NCBI GenBank assembly: GCA_014762635.1
Contig: JABURR010000063.1
Coordinates: forward strand, 62,001-126,000
DNA from: Paracoccaceae bacterium
GTDB taxonomy: Bacteria; Pseudomonadota; Alphaproteobacteria; Rhodobacterales; Rhodobacteraceae
Direction of reading: 5' to 3'
DNA: 64,000 nucleotides
A program made the position numbers and the translations under genes. Numbering within the stretch: position 1 is the first letter of the stretch; each line of letters begins with the position of its first letter. Below are positions 8,547 through 17,472 of this stretch, one piece after another. The notes below the pieces were generated by a model. It did not search any database and was not told the origin of the DNA. It saw nothing but the letters and a program-made list of their open reading frames with translations.

Positions 8547-9614
8547 ATGATGAAGAATGCTCTCAAGCTGGCCGCAATTCCCGGTGACGGGATCGGGATC
8601 GAAGTCATTGAGGCCGGGCTCCAGGTCCTCGACGCGCTATCAGCACGGATGGGCACCTTCGCACTGGATGTCGAGCATTTCGATTGGGGGTCCGAGCGGT
8701 ACCGGCGCGAGGGGCGCTTCATGCCCGAGGATGGGGCGGAGCAATTGCGCGCCTTCGACGCGATCCTTTTCGGAGCGGTCGGCGCGCCCGATGTGCCGGA
8801 CCACCTGAGCCTCTGGGGCTTGCGGCTGGCCATCTGCCAGCCGCTCGACCAGTTCGCCAATGTCCGGCCAACGCGAATTCTTCCCGGTGTCTCCAGCCCG
8901 CTGCGCAACGCCCGCCCCGAGGATCTGGATTGGGTCATCGTGCGCGAGAACTCGGAAGGCGAATATTCCGGCCAGGGCGGGCGCAGTCACCGGGGGCTGC
9001 CGCATGAGGTGGCAACCGACGTGGCGATCTTCACCCGGGCCGGCGTGGAACGCGTCATGCGTTTTGCCTTCGAACTTGCGCGCTCCCGTCCCCGCAGGAA
9101 ACTGACCGTGGTGACGAAGTCTAATGCGCAGCGCTACGGCATGGTCCTGTGGGACGAGGTCGCCGCCGAGGTCGCGCGCGACTTCCCCGACGTGGCTTGG
9201 GACAAGATGCTGGTCGATGCGATGACCGTGCGCATGACCCTCGACCCGGCCTCGCTTGACACGATCGTTGCCACCAATCTGCATGCCGACATCCTGTCGG
9301 ATCTTGCGGCTGCCCTGTCCGGGTCGATTGGTATCGCTCCCACCGCGAACCTGAACCCCGAGCGCACCACGCCCTCCATGTTCGAACCGATCCACGGCTC
9401 GGCCTTCGACATCACCGGCAAGGGGGTCGCCAACCCGATCGCGACCTTCTGGACCTGCAGCATGATGCTGGATCACCTGGGTGAAGCGGAAGCCTCGGTG
9501 CGGCTGATGGCCGCGATCGAAACGGTGGTGGCCGACCCCGCGAACCACACGCCGGACCTGGGGGGAACGGCAACGACACGCTCCGTGACCCAAGCCGTAA
9601 TCGACGCGCTCTGA
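8547..9614 (+). CDS. Tartrate dehydrogenase-like beta-decarboxylating dehydrogenase
   Basis: A 355-residue member of the isocitrate/isopropylmalate dehydrogenase family. The length and the motifs RENSEGEYSGQGGRSH, VTKSNAQRYGMVLWDE, ATNLHADILSDLAAAL and EPIHGSAFDITGKG match tartrate dehydrogenase/D-malate dehydrogenases rather than leucine enzymes. Such enzymes turn tartrate, D-malate or meso-tartrate into oxaloglycolate, pyruvate or D-glycerate with NAD and a divalent metal. Start is at the first of two adjacent ATG codons (8547 or 8550). It probably forms a two-gene unit with the upstream Ldh2-type gene. Confidence 0.85.
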   Translation: MMKNALKLAAIPGDGIGIEVIEAGLQVLDALSARMGTFALDVEHFDWGSERYRREGRFMPEDGAEQLRAFDAILFGAVGAPDVPDHLSLWGLRLAICQPLDQFANVRPTRILPGVSSPLRNARPEDLDWVIVRENSEGEYSGQGGRSHRGLPHEVATDVAIFTRAGVERVMRFAFELARSRPRRKLTVVTKSNAQRYGMVLWDEVAAEVARDFPDVAWDKMLVDAMTVRMTLDPASLDTIVATNLHADILSDLAAALSGSIGIAPTANLNPERTTPSMFEPIHGSAFDITGKGVANPIATFWTCSMMLDHLGEAEASVRLMAAIETVVADPANHTPDLGGTATTRSVTQAVIDAL

Positions 9615-9630
9615 CGTCAGGCCAGAGCGC
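9606..9630 (+). terminator. Stem-loop at the end of the tartrate dehydrogenase gene
   Basis: A perfect 8-bp stem (GCGCTCTG at 9606-9613, CAGAGCGC at 9623-9630) with a 9-nt loop overlaps the stop codon. No T run follows, so it is a terminator-like or 3'-protecting hairpin. It separates this unit from the oppositely transcribed xylB. Confidence 0.4.
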
Positions 9631-9740
9631 ACCGCGCGCGGGCCAGGCTCAAGCCAGTTCCGCGTTCGGACGCCACTGAAATACTTTCTGGACGTGGTAC
9701 GTGCCGAGATCCTGAGGAGGTTGGGGTGAGGCGGCGAAAG

Positions 9741-11192
9741 CTATTGGGTCGCCTTGACCGGTTGATATGCCGCCCGGAATCGCTCGTACGCGGTCTCGAA
9801 AGCATCTTTCAGTGAGACGTTCGGAGTGACGCCCTCGGATATCGCGGGGGATGTGATCACCTCTTCCGGTGCGCACCGCGTGTCGGCAATCATGCCAAGC
9901 CGCGCCGCGCCGAGCGCGGCTCCGAATTCGCCGCCGGCGGGCAGCATGAGTGGCAGGTCAAGCACCGTTGCGATCACCTTCAGCCAGTAATTCGACGCCG
10001 TTCCGCCGCCGATCGCGAACAGGCGGTCGGGGCTGGCACCCGCTGACTTCAACGCCTCGAAACTGTCGCGCAGCCCGAAGGCGACGCCTTCCAGGACCGC
10101 CTGAACCAGATCGTCCCGGCTGGTCTCGACGCCGATCCCGGTGAAGCTGGCGCGGATGATCGCATCGTTATGCGGTGTGCGCTCACCCGAAAGGTAGGGA
10201 AGGAAGCGGACGGATCCGGGGGCTTTCAGCTTTTCGCCAAGGGGCGCGGTCAGGTCAGCGGGCCGGGCGCCGGTGATGCGCGAGAGCCAGTTCAAACTGT
10301 CCGTGGCCGAGAGCATCACCCCCATCTGGTACCAGCGTCCCGGCACCGCGTGGCAAAAGGTGTGCAACGCGGTCTCGGGCGCCGGGTGGTAGCCATCGCG
10401 CGCTGCCAGAAGAACGCCCGAGGTGCCAAGCGAGACGAAGCCTTGACCTTCGTTCAGCGCGCCGATGCCGCAGGCTGCGGCGGCATTGTCCCCGGCGCCA
10501 CCGGCCACGGTGACCGGGCGGGAGAGGCCCCATCTTCGGGCGATCTCGGGGCGCAGGGTTCCGGCGGGCAAGCAGCCTTCCACCAGGCGCGGCATCTGGT
10601 CCTTGCGCATGTGGCCCTTGGCGAGCAGCTCGTCGGACCAAGACCGCGCGCCGGTGTCGAGCCACGACGTGCCCGCCGCATCCGACAGGTCACCCACGTG
10701 ATCGCCGGTCAGATACAGGTTGAGAAAGGCGGCGGGCAGCAGGACCTTGGCAACCATGCCGAACAGGTCGGGCTCATGGGCCCGGACCCAGGCGAGTTTT
10801 GGCGCGGTGAAGCCAGGAAAGACGATGTTGCCCGAGGTTTCGCGCACCCTCGGCGTGGCATCCAGGACCTCGGCCTCGCCATGGGCGCGCGTGTCGTTCC
10901 ACAGGATGCAGGGCCGCAGGACGGTGTCTGTGCCGTCCAGCAGAACGGCGCCATGCATATGCCCGGCGACACCAATGCCGCGCAGATCGGCAAAGCTTGG
11001 GTAGCTGTCCCGCAACTCGGCAACCGCAGCGTCCAGCGCCGTGATCCAGTCGGCCGGGTCCTGCTCGGACCAGCCGGGGTGGGGATGCGACACCTGGTAG
11101 CCACGCTCCACCGATCCGACCGGGCTGCCGTCGTCATCCACCAGAAGGGCGCGCAGGCCCGAGGTGCCAAGGTCGATCCCCAGATAGCTCAT
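9741..11192 (-). CDS. xylB: Xylulokinase
   Basis: A 483-residue FGGY carbohydrate kinase that phosphorylates D-xylulose, made from D-arabitol by polyol dehydrogenases. It begins with the phosphate-binding LGIDLGTSGLRALLVDDDG. MHGAV follows near residue 78, the family signatures ATDSLNWLSRITG and YLSGERTPHNDAIIRASFTG are present, and the ATP-site IGGGTASNYWLKVIATVLDLP is clear. The ATG at 11192 has no good Shine-Dalgarno of its own and overlaps the stop of an 11-codon upstream frame that does have one, so translational coupling is likely. It is divergent from the LacI-type regulator and completes the polyol operon. Other ketose kinases of the FGGY family are the alternative. Confidence 0.92.
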   Translation of the reverse strand: MSYLGIDLGTSGLRALLVDDDGSPVGSVERGYQVSHPHPGWSEQDPADWITALDAAVAELRDSYPSFADLRGIGVAGHMHGAVLLDGTDTVLRPCILWNDTRAHGEAEVLDATPRVRETSGNIVFPGFTAPKLAWVRAHEPDLFGMVAKVLLPAAFLNLYLTGDHVGDLSDAAGTSWLDTGARSWSDELLAKGHMRKDQMPRLVEGCLPAGTLRPEIARRWGLSRPVTVAGGAGDNAAAACGIGALNEGQGFVSLGTSGVLLAARDGYHPAPETALHTFCHAVPGRWYQMGVMLSATDSLNWLSRITGARPADLTAPLGEKLKAPGSVRFLPYLSGERTPHNDAIIRASFTGIGVETSRDDLVQAVLEGVAFGLRDSFEALKSAGASPDRLFAIGGGTASNYWLKVIATVLDLPLMLPAGGEFGAALGAARLGMIADTRCAPEEVITSPAISEGVTPNVSLKDAFETAYERFRAAYQPVKATQ

Positions 11193-11224
11193 GCGGGCAA
11201 ATGCCGCGTTTGATCGGGTTTCAT
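11189..11224 (-). CDS. Possible 11-codon leader frame coupled to xylB
   Basis: A short frame (ATG at 11224, TGA at 11191-11189) is preceded by AGGAAAGG at good spacing and ends in an ATGA overlap with the xylB start, which lacks its own ribosome-binding site. This suggests re-initiation-coupled translation. No homology is expected for a peptide this short, so it may serve only as a ribosome loader. Confidence 0.35.
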   Translation of the reverse strand: MKPDQTRHLPA

Positions 11225-11300
11225 CGAAGGGCCCTTTCCTGCACCATGATCGTGGCGCCCGGCGGATGCCCGGACGACTTTGGAACAATACCCTTGATTC

Positions 11301-11314
11301 TTTGCGCGCGGCAA
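11301..11314. promoter_or_regulatory. Predicted LacI-family operator, copy 1
   Basis: TTTGCGCGCGGCAA lies in the xylB-lacI divergent gap. It differs from the copy at 12424-12437 at only two positions and has the central CG expected of LacI-family operators. It is placed to control xylB and the regulator itself. Confidence 0.55.
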
Positions 11315-11382
11315 GAAACACTGCAGGAGAGGGGCGAAAGATGCCACAGGCCACAGGGCTTGGCGGATTTTGACGGATCGCG

Positions 11383-12414
11383 ATGACGCATCAGAAGATC
11401 AGGAATATGGAGGAGTTCGCTGCGGCCAGCGGTCTCTCTCGCCCTACGGTTTCCAAGTATTTCAACGATCCCGGCAGCGTCCGCCCGTCGACCCGGGAAC
11501 GTATCGAAGCAGCGATCGAAAAATACGACTACCGGCCGAATATCTTCGCGATCAACCAGAACCGGAAGCTGACCAAGAACATCGGGATCGTGGTGCCGCA
11601 CCTGGCTGACCCGTTCTTTGCCGAGATCGCGCGCAAGATCGAACAGCGCTGCATCGAGGCGGGATTCTGGCCGATGCTTTTCAGTGCCTATGGCGAGAAG
11701 AAGCACGAGAATGATATCCTCGACAGCCTGCGCAGCCTGCGGCCCGCCGGGGTGCTTCTGGCGCCGCTGGGACGCGCCTCGGACCGTGCCGAGATCGAGA
11801 AGTTCTGTCGCGATGTGCCGACGGTTCTGTTCGACAGCAATATAGATGGCTTGGGCGAAGCCTTTGTAGGATCAGACAATTTCAGCTTCGTGTCGCAAAC
11901 GGTGGAGTATCTGACCCGGAGCGGGGAGCCGCCGTCTTTCTTCGAGATGCGCACGCCCGCGAACCCGAATGCCAATAAACGGCGCCTAGCCTATATCCAG
12001 ATGATGGAGCGGCTGGGCTTCGAACCCCACGTGATCAAGGTTGATGGCGAGGGTTGGGAGTTCGAGGAGATCGGCAAGAGGGGCGCGCTCAAGGTGCTGA
12101 AGGCCGGGGGGCTGCCGACGAACGCGATTCTGTGCAGCAACGATCGCTTGGCGATCGGGTTTCTCTCGGCCTGCTACGACCTGGAGATTCGGGTTGGGCG
12201 GGGCGAGGATTGCGCGCTGAGGGTGGCCTCGAACGACGATCATCCCTTCTCGAAGTTCACCTGCCCGCCGCTGACGACGGCGGCCCATGACTACGATTCC
12301 GTGGCGAATTGCAGCGTGGAGACCTTGTTTGAACTTATTGAAAACGGGGGGAGTTTTCAGAGGCGCACCGAGACTCTCTTTCCGGCGCGTCTCGTCCTCC
12401 GCAGCTCTGCCTGA
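11383..12414 (+). CDS. LacI-family regulator of the polyol operon
   Basis: A 343-residue LacI/GalR-type regulator. The N-terminal helix-turn-helix reads MEEFAAASGLSRPTVSKYFND and is followed by the hinge region with YRPN. The C-terminal periplasmic-binding-protein-like domain starts around residue 65 at NIGIVVPHLADPFFAEIA. It lies between xylB (divergent) and the smoEFGK-smoS-mtlK genes. Both flanking gaps hold a near-identical CGCGCG-centred palindrome, which makes it the obvious local repressor. The likely inducer is a polyol or ketose, by analogy with sorbitol/mannitol operons of Rhodobacter. The Shine-Dalgarno is poor. Confidence 0.9.
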   Translation: MTHQKIRNMEEFAAASGLSRPTVSKYFNDPGSVRPSTRERIEAAIEKYDYRPNIFAINQNRKLTKNIGIVVPHLADPFFAEIARKIEQRCIEAGFWPMLFSAYGEKKHENDILDSLRSLRPAGVLLAPLGRASDRAEIEKFCRDVPTVLFDSNIDGLGEAFVGSDNFSFVSQTVEYLTRSGEPPSFFEMRTPANPNANKRRLAYIQMMERLGFEPHVIKVDGEGWEFEEIGKRGALKVLKAGGLPTNAILCSNDRLAIGFLSACYDLEIRVGRGEDCALRVASNDDHPFSKFTCPPLTTAAHDYDSVANCSVETLFELIENGGSFQRRTETLFPARLVLRSSA

Positions 12415-12423
12415 GATAGAAAC

Positions 12424-12437
12424 TTTACGCGCGGAAA
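12424..12437. promoter_or_regulatory. Predicted LacI-family operator, copy 2
   Basis: TTTACGCGCGGAAA is a palindrome (TTT-N-CGCGCG-N-AAA) 7 bp upstream of the -35 element of the smo promoter. It matches the copy at 11301-11314 at 12 of 14 positions. Confidence 0.6.
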
Positions 12438-12444
12438 AAATAAG

Positions 12445-12474
12445 TTGACGCCGCGCAAACTTCACCGGTATTTT
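12445..12474 (+). promoter_or_regulatory. Predicted sigma-70 promoter of the smo operon
   Basis: A -35 TTGACG (12445-12450), an 18-bp spacer and a -10 TATTTT (12469-12474) lie 34 bp upstream of the smoE start codon, directly next to the LacI-type palindrome. Confidence 0.5.
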
Positions 12475-12507
12475 CCCGATGCAACATCCAAACAAGGGAG
12501 GCATCGG

Positions 12508-13815
12508 ATGTACCTCAAGAACGCACTTCGTGCGGCGACGGCATTTTCCCTCATCGCAACCGGCACCGCGTACGCGGAGACGATCACCATCGCGACCGTG
12601 AACAACGGCGACATGATCCGGATGCAGGGCTACACCGACGATTTCACCGCCAAGACCGGCCATGAAGTCGAGTGGGTGACCCTCGAGGAAAACGTGCTGC
12701 GTCAGCGCGTCACCACCGACATCACCACCAAGGGTGGTCAGTTCGACATCATGACCATCGGTATGTACGAAACCCCGATCTGGGGCGCCAACGGCTGGCT
12801 CGTGGCGCTGGACGATCTGTCCGCCGAATATGACGTCGACGACATCCTGCCCGCCATGCGTGGCGGTCTGAGCCACGACGGTACGCTCTATGCCGCGCCG
12901 TTCTACGGTGAAAGCTCGATGGTCATGTATCGCACCGACCTGATGGAGAAGGCCGGTCTGGACATGCCCGATGCTCCGACCTGGGAGTTCATCCGGGAAG
13001 CCGCTGCCGCGATGGACGATCCGGCAAACGACATCAACGGCGTCTGCCTGCGCGGCAAGGCCGGTTGGGGTGAGGGCGGCGCCTTCATCACCGTGACGGC
13101 GAACTCGTTCGGCGCGCGCTGGTTCGACGAGAACTGGAACGCCCAGTTCGACCAGCCCGAGTGGAAAGAGGCGCTGGAATTCTACGTCAGCCTGATGAAC
13201 GACTATGGCCCCGAGGGCTATGCCACCAACGGCTTCAACGAAAACCTGTCGCTGTTCCAGCAGGGCAAGTGCGGCATGTGGATTGACGCGACCGTTGCGG
13301 CCTCCTTCGTGACCAACCCAAAGGACTCGACCGTTGCCGATAGCGTGGGCTTCGCGCTGGCTCCGAACCACGAGGGCGTCGAGAAGCGCTCCAACTGGCT
13401 CTGGGCATGGGCCCTGGCGATCCCGGCGGGCACACAGAAGGCCGATGCTGCGAAGCAGTTCATCGAGTGGGCCACGTCGAAGGACTACATCGAGCTTGTC
13501 GCGGCCAACGAAGGCTGGGCCAACGTTCCCCCGGGTGCGCGCACCTCGCTCTACGAGACGCCCGAGTACCAGGACGTTCCGTTCGCCAAGATGACGCTGG
13601 ACTCGATCAACGCGGCTGACCCGACCGATCCCACGGTCAAGCCGGTGCCCTATGTCGGCATCCAGTTCGTGGCTATCCCGGAGTTCGCCGGTATCGCCAC
13701 CGAAGTCAGCCAGGAGTTCTCGGCTGTCTATGCTGGCCAGCAGAGCATCGACGAGGCGCTTGAGAAGGCCCAGGCCCTGACCAACGACGCCATGGAAGCG
13801 GCCGGTTACCGCTAA
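12508..13815 (+). CDS. smoE: Polyol ABC transporter, periplasmic substrate-binding protein
   Basis: A 435-residue extracellular solute-binding protein of family 1 (CUT1 type). The N-terminus is a signal peptide (positive MYLKNALR, a hydrophobic stretch, cleavage after AYA near residue 22). The mature chain has the usual Asp/Trp-rich ligand-cleft pattern. In the periplasm it would bind sorbitol, mannitol or related polyols and deliver them to SmoF/SmoG. The ATG at 12508 follows AAGGGAGG; an upstream in-frame codon would destroy the signal peptide. A strong hairpin follows the gene, as is common for binding proteins made in excess over their permeases. Confidence 0.9.
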   Translation: MYLKNALRAATAFSLIATGTAYAETITIATVNNGDMIRMQGYTDDFTAKTGHEVEWVTLEENVLRQRVTTDITTKGGQFDIMTIGMYETPIWGANGWLVALDDLSAEYDVDDILPAMRGGLSHDGTLYAAPFYGESSMVMYRTDLMEKAGLDMPDAPTWEFIREAAAAMDDPANDINGVCLRGKAGWGEGGAFITVTANSFGARWFDENWNAQFDQPEWKEALEFYVSLMNDYGPEGYATNGFNENLSLFQQGKCGMWIDATVAASFVTNPKDSTVADSVGFALAPNHEGVEKRSNWLWAWALAIPAGTQKADAAKQFIEWATSKDYIELVAANEGWANVPPGARTSLYETPEYQDVPFAKMTLDSINAADPTDPTVKPVPYVGIQFVAIPEFAGIATEVSQEFSAVYAGQQSIDEALEKAQALTNDAMEAAGYR

Positions 13816-13830
13816 GGCTTCCTCCCTGTC

Positions 13831-13859
13831 CGGAGGGCGGCGCTCGTCGTCGCCCTCTG
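13831..13859 (+). terminator. Stem-loop between smoE and smoF
   Basis: An 11-bp stem, with two G-T pairs, forms from 13831-13841 and 13849-13859 around a 7-nt loop. It sits between the binding-protein and permease genes without a T run. An attenuating or mRNA-protecting role that raises SmoE over SmoF/G is the usual reading. Confidence 0.5.
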
Positions 13860-13937
13860 GCACCAATTGATCGTACAGTCTTCGTAAAAGCGTTACGCCG
13901 CGGGCCAGTCTAGCCCGGAACCAAGAGGATTTGCGTC

Positions 13938-14816
13938 ATGGCAACCCAACATTCCCGATCCGCAGCACGGTTGATGATGGCCCCCGCCGTTGTCCTGCTT
14001 CTTGGCTGGATGCTGGTGCCCCTGACGCTGACGCTGTTCTTCTCATTCAAGAAATACCTGCCGATGCGTGGGGACTCGCTTGAGCGTGGCCTCGACTGGG
14101 TCGGCTTCGACAACTACGTCCGTTTCCTCGGCTCCAGCTCCTTCTGGCCCAGTGTCCAGGCGACGCTTGTGATCGTGGGCGGTGTGCTGGCCATCACCGT
14201 GATCCTGGGGATCTTCCTGGCGCTGCTGCTGGACCAGCCGTTCTGGGGGCAGGGGATCGTCCGCATTCTTGTGATCGCGCCCTTCTTCGTGATGCCGACC
14301 GTTTCGGCGCTGGTCTGGAAGAACATGTTCATGGACCCGATCAATGGCATCCTCGCCCACCTGTGGCGGTTCTTCGGGGCCGAGCCGGTTTCATGGCTTT
14401 CCGACGCTTCGGTCCAGTCGATCATCCTGATCGTCTCGTGGCAGTGGCTGCCGTTTGCCACGCTGATCCTGCTGACCGCGATCCAGTCTCTCGACAGCGA
14501 GCAACTCGAAGCCGCCGAGATGGACGGCGCGCCGCCGGTGAAGCGGTTCTTCTACATCATCCTGCCGCATCTTGGCCGGGCCATCACCATCGTGATCCTG
14601 ATCCAGACGATCTTCCTGCTGTCGATCTTCGCCGAGATCTTCGTGACCACCGGTGGCGCGTTCGGAACCCGGACCCTGACCTACCTGATCTTCCAGCGGG
14701 TCATCGACAGTCAGAACATTGGCTTGGGCTCCGCCGGCGGCGTCTACGCCATCATCCTCGCCAATATCGTTGCGATCTTCCTGATGCGCATCGTCGGCAA
14801 GAACCTCGACCAATAG
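13938..14816 (+). CDS. smoF: Polyol ABC transporter, inner-membrane permease 1
   Basis: A 292-residue permease of the MalF-like CUT1 group with about six hydrophobic segments. The first covers residues 11-33 (MMAPAVVLLLGWMLVPLTL). The cytoplasmic EAA loop, which docks the ATPase, is LEAAEMDGAPPVKRFFYIILP near residue 190. AGAGGA precedes the start at 13938. It forms the heterodimeric channel with SmoG and is the second gene of the smo operon, separated from smoE only by the hairpin region. Confidence 0.92.
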   Translation: MATQHSRSAARLMMAPAVVLLLGWMLVPLTLTLFFSFKKYLPMRGDSLERGLDWVGFDNYVRFLGSSSFWPSVQATLVIVGGVLAITVILGIFLALLLDQPFWGQGIVRILVIAPFFVMPTVSALVWKNMFMDPINGILAHLWRFFGAEPVSWLSDASVQSIILIVSWQWLPFATLILLTAIQSLDSEQLEAAEMDGAPPVKRFFYIILPHLGRAITIVILIQTIFLLSIFAEIFVTTGGAFGTRTLTYLIFQRVIDSQNIGLGSAGGVYAIILANIVAIFLMRIVGKNLDQ

Positions 14817-14825
14817 GTGGCAGAC

Positions 14826-15656
14826 ATGGCACGTGCAATCACGACACAACGCAAGGTCATCATCACCGCAGCCGCATGGGCAGTCGGGCTTCTGATCTTC
14901 TTTCCGATCTACTGGACTATCCTGACCAGCTTCAAGACCGAGGCGCAGGCGATCAACGACCCGCCGCTGTTCTTCAACTTCGACTGGACGCTGGAGAACT
15001 ACGCCATCGTGCAGGAGCGGTCGAACTACATGCGCTACCTGTGGAACTCGGTCATCATCGCCGGAGGATCGACGCTTCTGGGGATCCTCGTCGCGGTGCC
15101 TGCCGCATGGTCGATGGCTTTCGTGCCCTCCAAGCGCACCAAGGATATCCTGCTGTGGATGCTCTCGACGAAAATGCTGCCCGCGGTCGGCGTGCTCTAT
15201 CCGATTTCGCTGATCTTCGTGGAATTCAACCTGCTGGACACCCGGATTGGCCTCGTGGTGGTGCTGATGCTGATCAACCTGCCGATCATCGTCTGGATGC
15301 TCTACACCTATTTCCGCGAGATCCCGGTGGATATCCTTGAAGCCGCGCGGATGGATGGCGCGTCGCTGAGGGAAGAGATTTTGTATGTGCTGACGCCCAT
15401 GGCCATTCCGGGCATCGCCTCGACCATTCTTCTCAACTTCATCCTGGCGTGGAACGAAGCGTTCTGGACGCTGAACCTGACGGCTGCGCAGGCCGCGCCG
15501 CTCACGGCGTTCATCGCCAGCTACTCCTCTCCCGAGGGTCTGTTCTTCGCCAAGCTCAGCGCGGCGTCGACCATGGCCATTGCGCCGATCCTCATTCTCG
15601 GCTGGTTCAGCCAGAAACAACTTGTGCGCGGCCTGACCTTCGGCGCGGTGAAATAA
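14826..15656 (+). CDS. smoG: Polyol ABC transporter, inner-membrane permease 2
   Basis: A 276-residue MalG-like permease with six predicted membrane segments. The EAA loop is LEAARMDGASLREEILYVL-like near residue 175. The ATG at 14826, preceded by AGGTGG, is preferred over the GTG at 14817, which directly abuts the smoF stop codon. It pairs with SmoF to form the polyol channel and is followed 12 bp later by smoK. Confidence 0.92.
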   Translation: MARAITTQRKVIITAAAWAVGLLIFFPIYWTILTSFKTEAQAINDPPLFFNFDWTLENYAIVQERSNYMRYLWNSVIIAGGSTLLGILVAVPAAWSMAFVPSKRTKDILLWMLSTKMLPAVGVLYPISLIFVEFNLLDTRIGLVVVLMLINLPIIVWMLYTYFREIPVDILEAARMDGASLREEILYVLTPMAIPGIASTILLNFILAWNEAFWTLNLTAAQAAPLTAFIASYSSPEGLFFAKLSAASTMAIAPILILGWFSQKQLVRGLTFGAVK

Positions 15657-15668
15657 GGGACGAACGAC

Positions 15669-16673
15669 ATGGGACGCATTGTACTTGAAAAGGTGAAGAA
15701 GAGCTTCGGCGACGTCACCGTCATCCCGCCGCTCGACCTGGAGATCAACGACGGTGAGTTCGTGGTCTTCGTCGGCCCCTCGGGCTGTGGCAAGTCCACC
15801 CTGTTGCGGCTGATCGCGGGGCTTGAGGACGTGTCCGGCGGCAAGATCGAGATCGACGGAAACGACGCGACCTTCATCCCGCCCGCCAAACGCGGCCTTG
15901 CGATGGTGTTCCAGTCTTACGCGCTCTACCCGCATATGACGGTCCGCAAGAACATCGCCTTCCCGCTGCGCATGGCCAAGCTTGACCAGGCCGAGATCGA
16001 CCGGCGCGTGAACAATGCCGCCGAGGTTCTGAACCTGTCGGACTATATCGACCGGCGCCCGGGCCAGTTGTCGGGCGGTCAGCGTCAGCGCGTCGCGATC
16101 GGTCGTGCCATCGTTCGGGAACCTGCAGCGTTCCTTTTCGACGAGCCGCTGTCGAACCTCGACGCGGCGCTGCGCGTGGGGATGCGGCTCGAGATCAGCG
16201 AACTGCACAAGCGGCTGAAGACCACGATGATCTACGTGACCCACGACCAGGTCGAAGCCATGACCATGGCCGACAAGATTGTCGTGCTGCGGGCCGGAAA
16301 TATCGAGCAGGTCGGCTCCCCGCTGGAGCTTTACCGCGCGCCCAAGAACCTCTTCGTGGCCGGGTTCATCGGCTCGCCCAAGATGAATTTCATCGAAGGC
16401 GAAGAGGCCGCCAAGCACGGCGCCCACACCATCGGCATCCGTCCCGAACATATCGAAGTCTCGGGCGACAAGGGCGCCTGGTCCGGCGTTGTTGGCGTCT
16501 CCGAGCACCTGGGGTCGGACACGTTCTTCCACATCCATGAAACCGGTCTGGCCGAGACGATCACGGTCCGCGCCGATGGCGAGGTCGACTTCAAGCACGG
16601 CGACCGGATCCATCTGACCCCGCGTGAAGACGTGATCCACAAGTTCGACGCGAACGGTCTGAGGATCGAATGA
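15669..16673 (+). CDS. smoK: Polyol ABC transporter, ATP-binding subunit
   Basis: A 334-residue CUT1 ATPase (MalK/UgpC type). Walker A is [10 protein letters not shown] near residue 36, the Q loop is [14 protein letters not shown], the signature is [15 protein letters not shown], and Walker B with the catalytic Glu is [14 protein letters not shown], followed by the switch His in [14 protein letters not shown]. After about residue 240 a C-terminal OB-fold regulatory domain ([10 protein letters not shown]) is present. It energises SmoFG. Its stop overlaps the smoS start (ATGA), so ATPase and dehydrogenase are translationally coupled. Confidence 0.94.
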   Translation: MGRIVLEKVKKSFGDVTVIPPLDLEINDGEFVVFVGPSGCGKSTLLRLIAGLEDVSGGKIEIDGNDATFIPPAKRGLAMVFQSYALYPHMTVRKNIAFPLRMAKLDQAEIDRRVNNAAEVLNLSDYIDRRPGQLSGGQRQRVAIGRAIVREPAAFLFDEPLSNLDAALRVGMRLEISELHKRLKTTMIYVTHDQVEAMTMADKIVVLRAGNIEQVGSPLELYRAPKNLFVAGFIGSPKMNFIEGEEAAKHGAHTIGIRPEHIEVSGDKGAWSGVVGVSEHLGSDTFFHIHETGLAETITVRADGEVDFKHGDRIHLTPREDVIHKFDANGLRIE

Positions 16674-17443
16674 AACGCCTCGACGGGAAGACCGCGCTGA
16701 TCACCGGATCCGCGCGCGGGATCGGGTTTGCCTTTGCCGAGGCCTATATCGGCGAAGGCGCAAGGGTCGCGATCGCGGATATCGATATCGACCGGGCCCG
16801 CGAAGCGGCCGCCTCGCTTGGGCCGAATGCCATTGCGGTGAAGTTCGACGTCACCTCGCAGGAGAGCATTGACGCGGGCGTGGCCGAAACCGTCAGCCAG
16901 TTCGGGCAGATCGACATCCTGATCAACAACGCCGCGATCTTTACCGCCGCCCCGATCACCGAGATCGAGCGCGCCGATTACCAGAAGGTCTTCGACATCA
17001 ATGTCGCGGGCGCGCTTTTCACCATGCAGGCCGTGGCCCGCCACATGATCGAGCGTGGTATCCGCGGCAAGATCATCAACATGGCCAGCCAGGCCGGGCG
17101 CCGCGGCGAGGCGCTGGTCGGCGTCTACTGCGCCAGCAAGGCCGCGGTCATCAGCCTGACCCAATCGGCGGGGCTGAACCTGATCCAGCACGGCATCAAC
17201 GTGAACGCCATCGCGCCCGGCGTCGTGGACGGTGAGCATTGGGACGGGGTCGATGCCTTCTTCGCCAAGTACGAGGGCAAAGCCCCCGGCCAGAAGAAGC
17301 GCGAGGTCGGCGAGGCCGTTCCCTATGGCCGCATGGGCCGGGCCGAGGATCTGACCGGCATGGCGATTTTCCTCGCCAGCGCCGAGGCCGATTACATCGT
17401 CGCCCAGACCTACAACGTCGATGGCGGCAACTGGATGAGCTGA
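16670..17443 (+). CDS. smoS: Sorbitol (L-iditol/galactitol) dehydrogenase, SDR family
   Basis: A 257-residue short-chain dehydrogenase that oxidises D-sorbitol to D-fructose, and usually also galactitol and L-iditol, with NAD. Seen are the cofactor loop [14 protein letters not shown] (residues 11-24), NNAA, the catalytic Ser in NMASQAG, and the Tyr-Lys pair in VYCASKAAV. The close fit of the C-terminus ([20 protein letters not shown]) to Rhodobacter sorbitol dehydrogenase supports the name. It is coupled to smoK by an ATGA overlap and to mtlK by close spacing. Confidence 0.92.
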   Translation: MKRLDGKTALITGSARGIGFAFAEAYIGEGARVAIADIDIDRAREAAASLGPNAIAVKFDVTSQESIDAGVAETVSQFGQIDILINNAAIFTAAPITEIERADYQKVFDINVAGALFTMQAVARHMIERGIRGKIINMASQAGRRGEALVGVYCASKAAVISLTQSAGLNLIQHGINVNAIAPGVVDGEHWDGVDAFFAKYEGKAPGQKKREVGEAVPYGRMGRAEDLTGMAIFLASAEADYIVAQTYNVDGGNWMS

Positions 17444-17472
17444 TGAAGGATTTCGGACGAGGGGGAACGCCC

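Noticed and set aside
11986-13866. A 626-codon minus-strand open frame opposite lacI and smoE
   Set aside because: Antisense shadow of the LacI C-terminus and the binding protein. No family features.
14391-16640. A 749-codon open frame on the minus strand opposite smoF, smoG and smoK
   Set aside because: It is the GC-rich antisense shadow of three clear transporter genes, with Asp/Gly/Arg/His-rich low-complexity translation and no domain.
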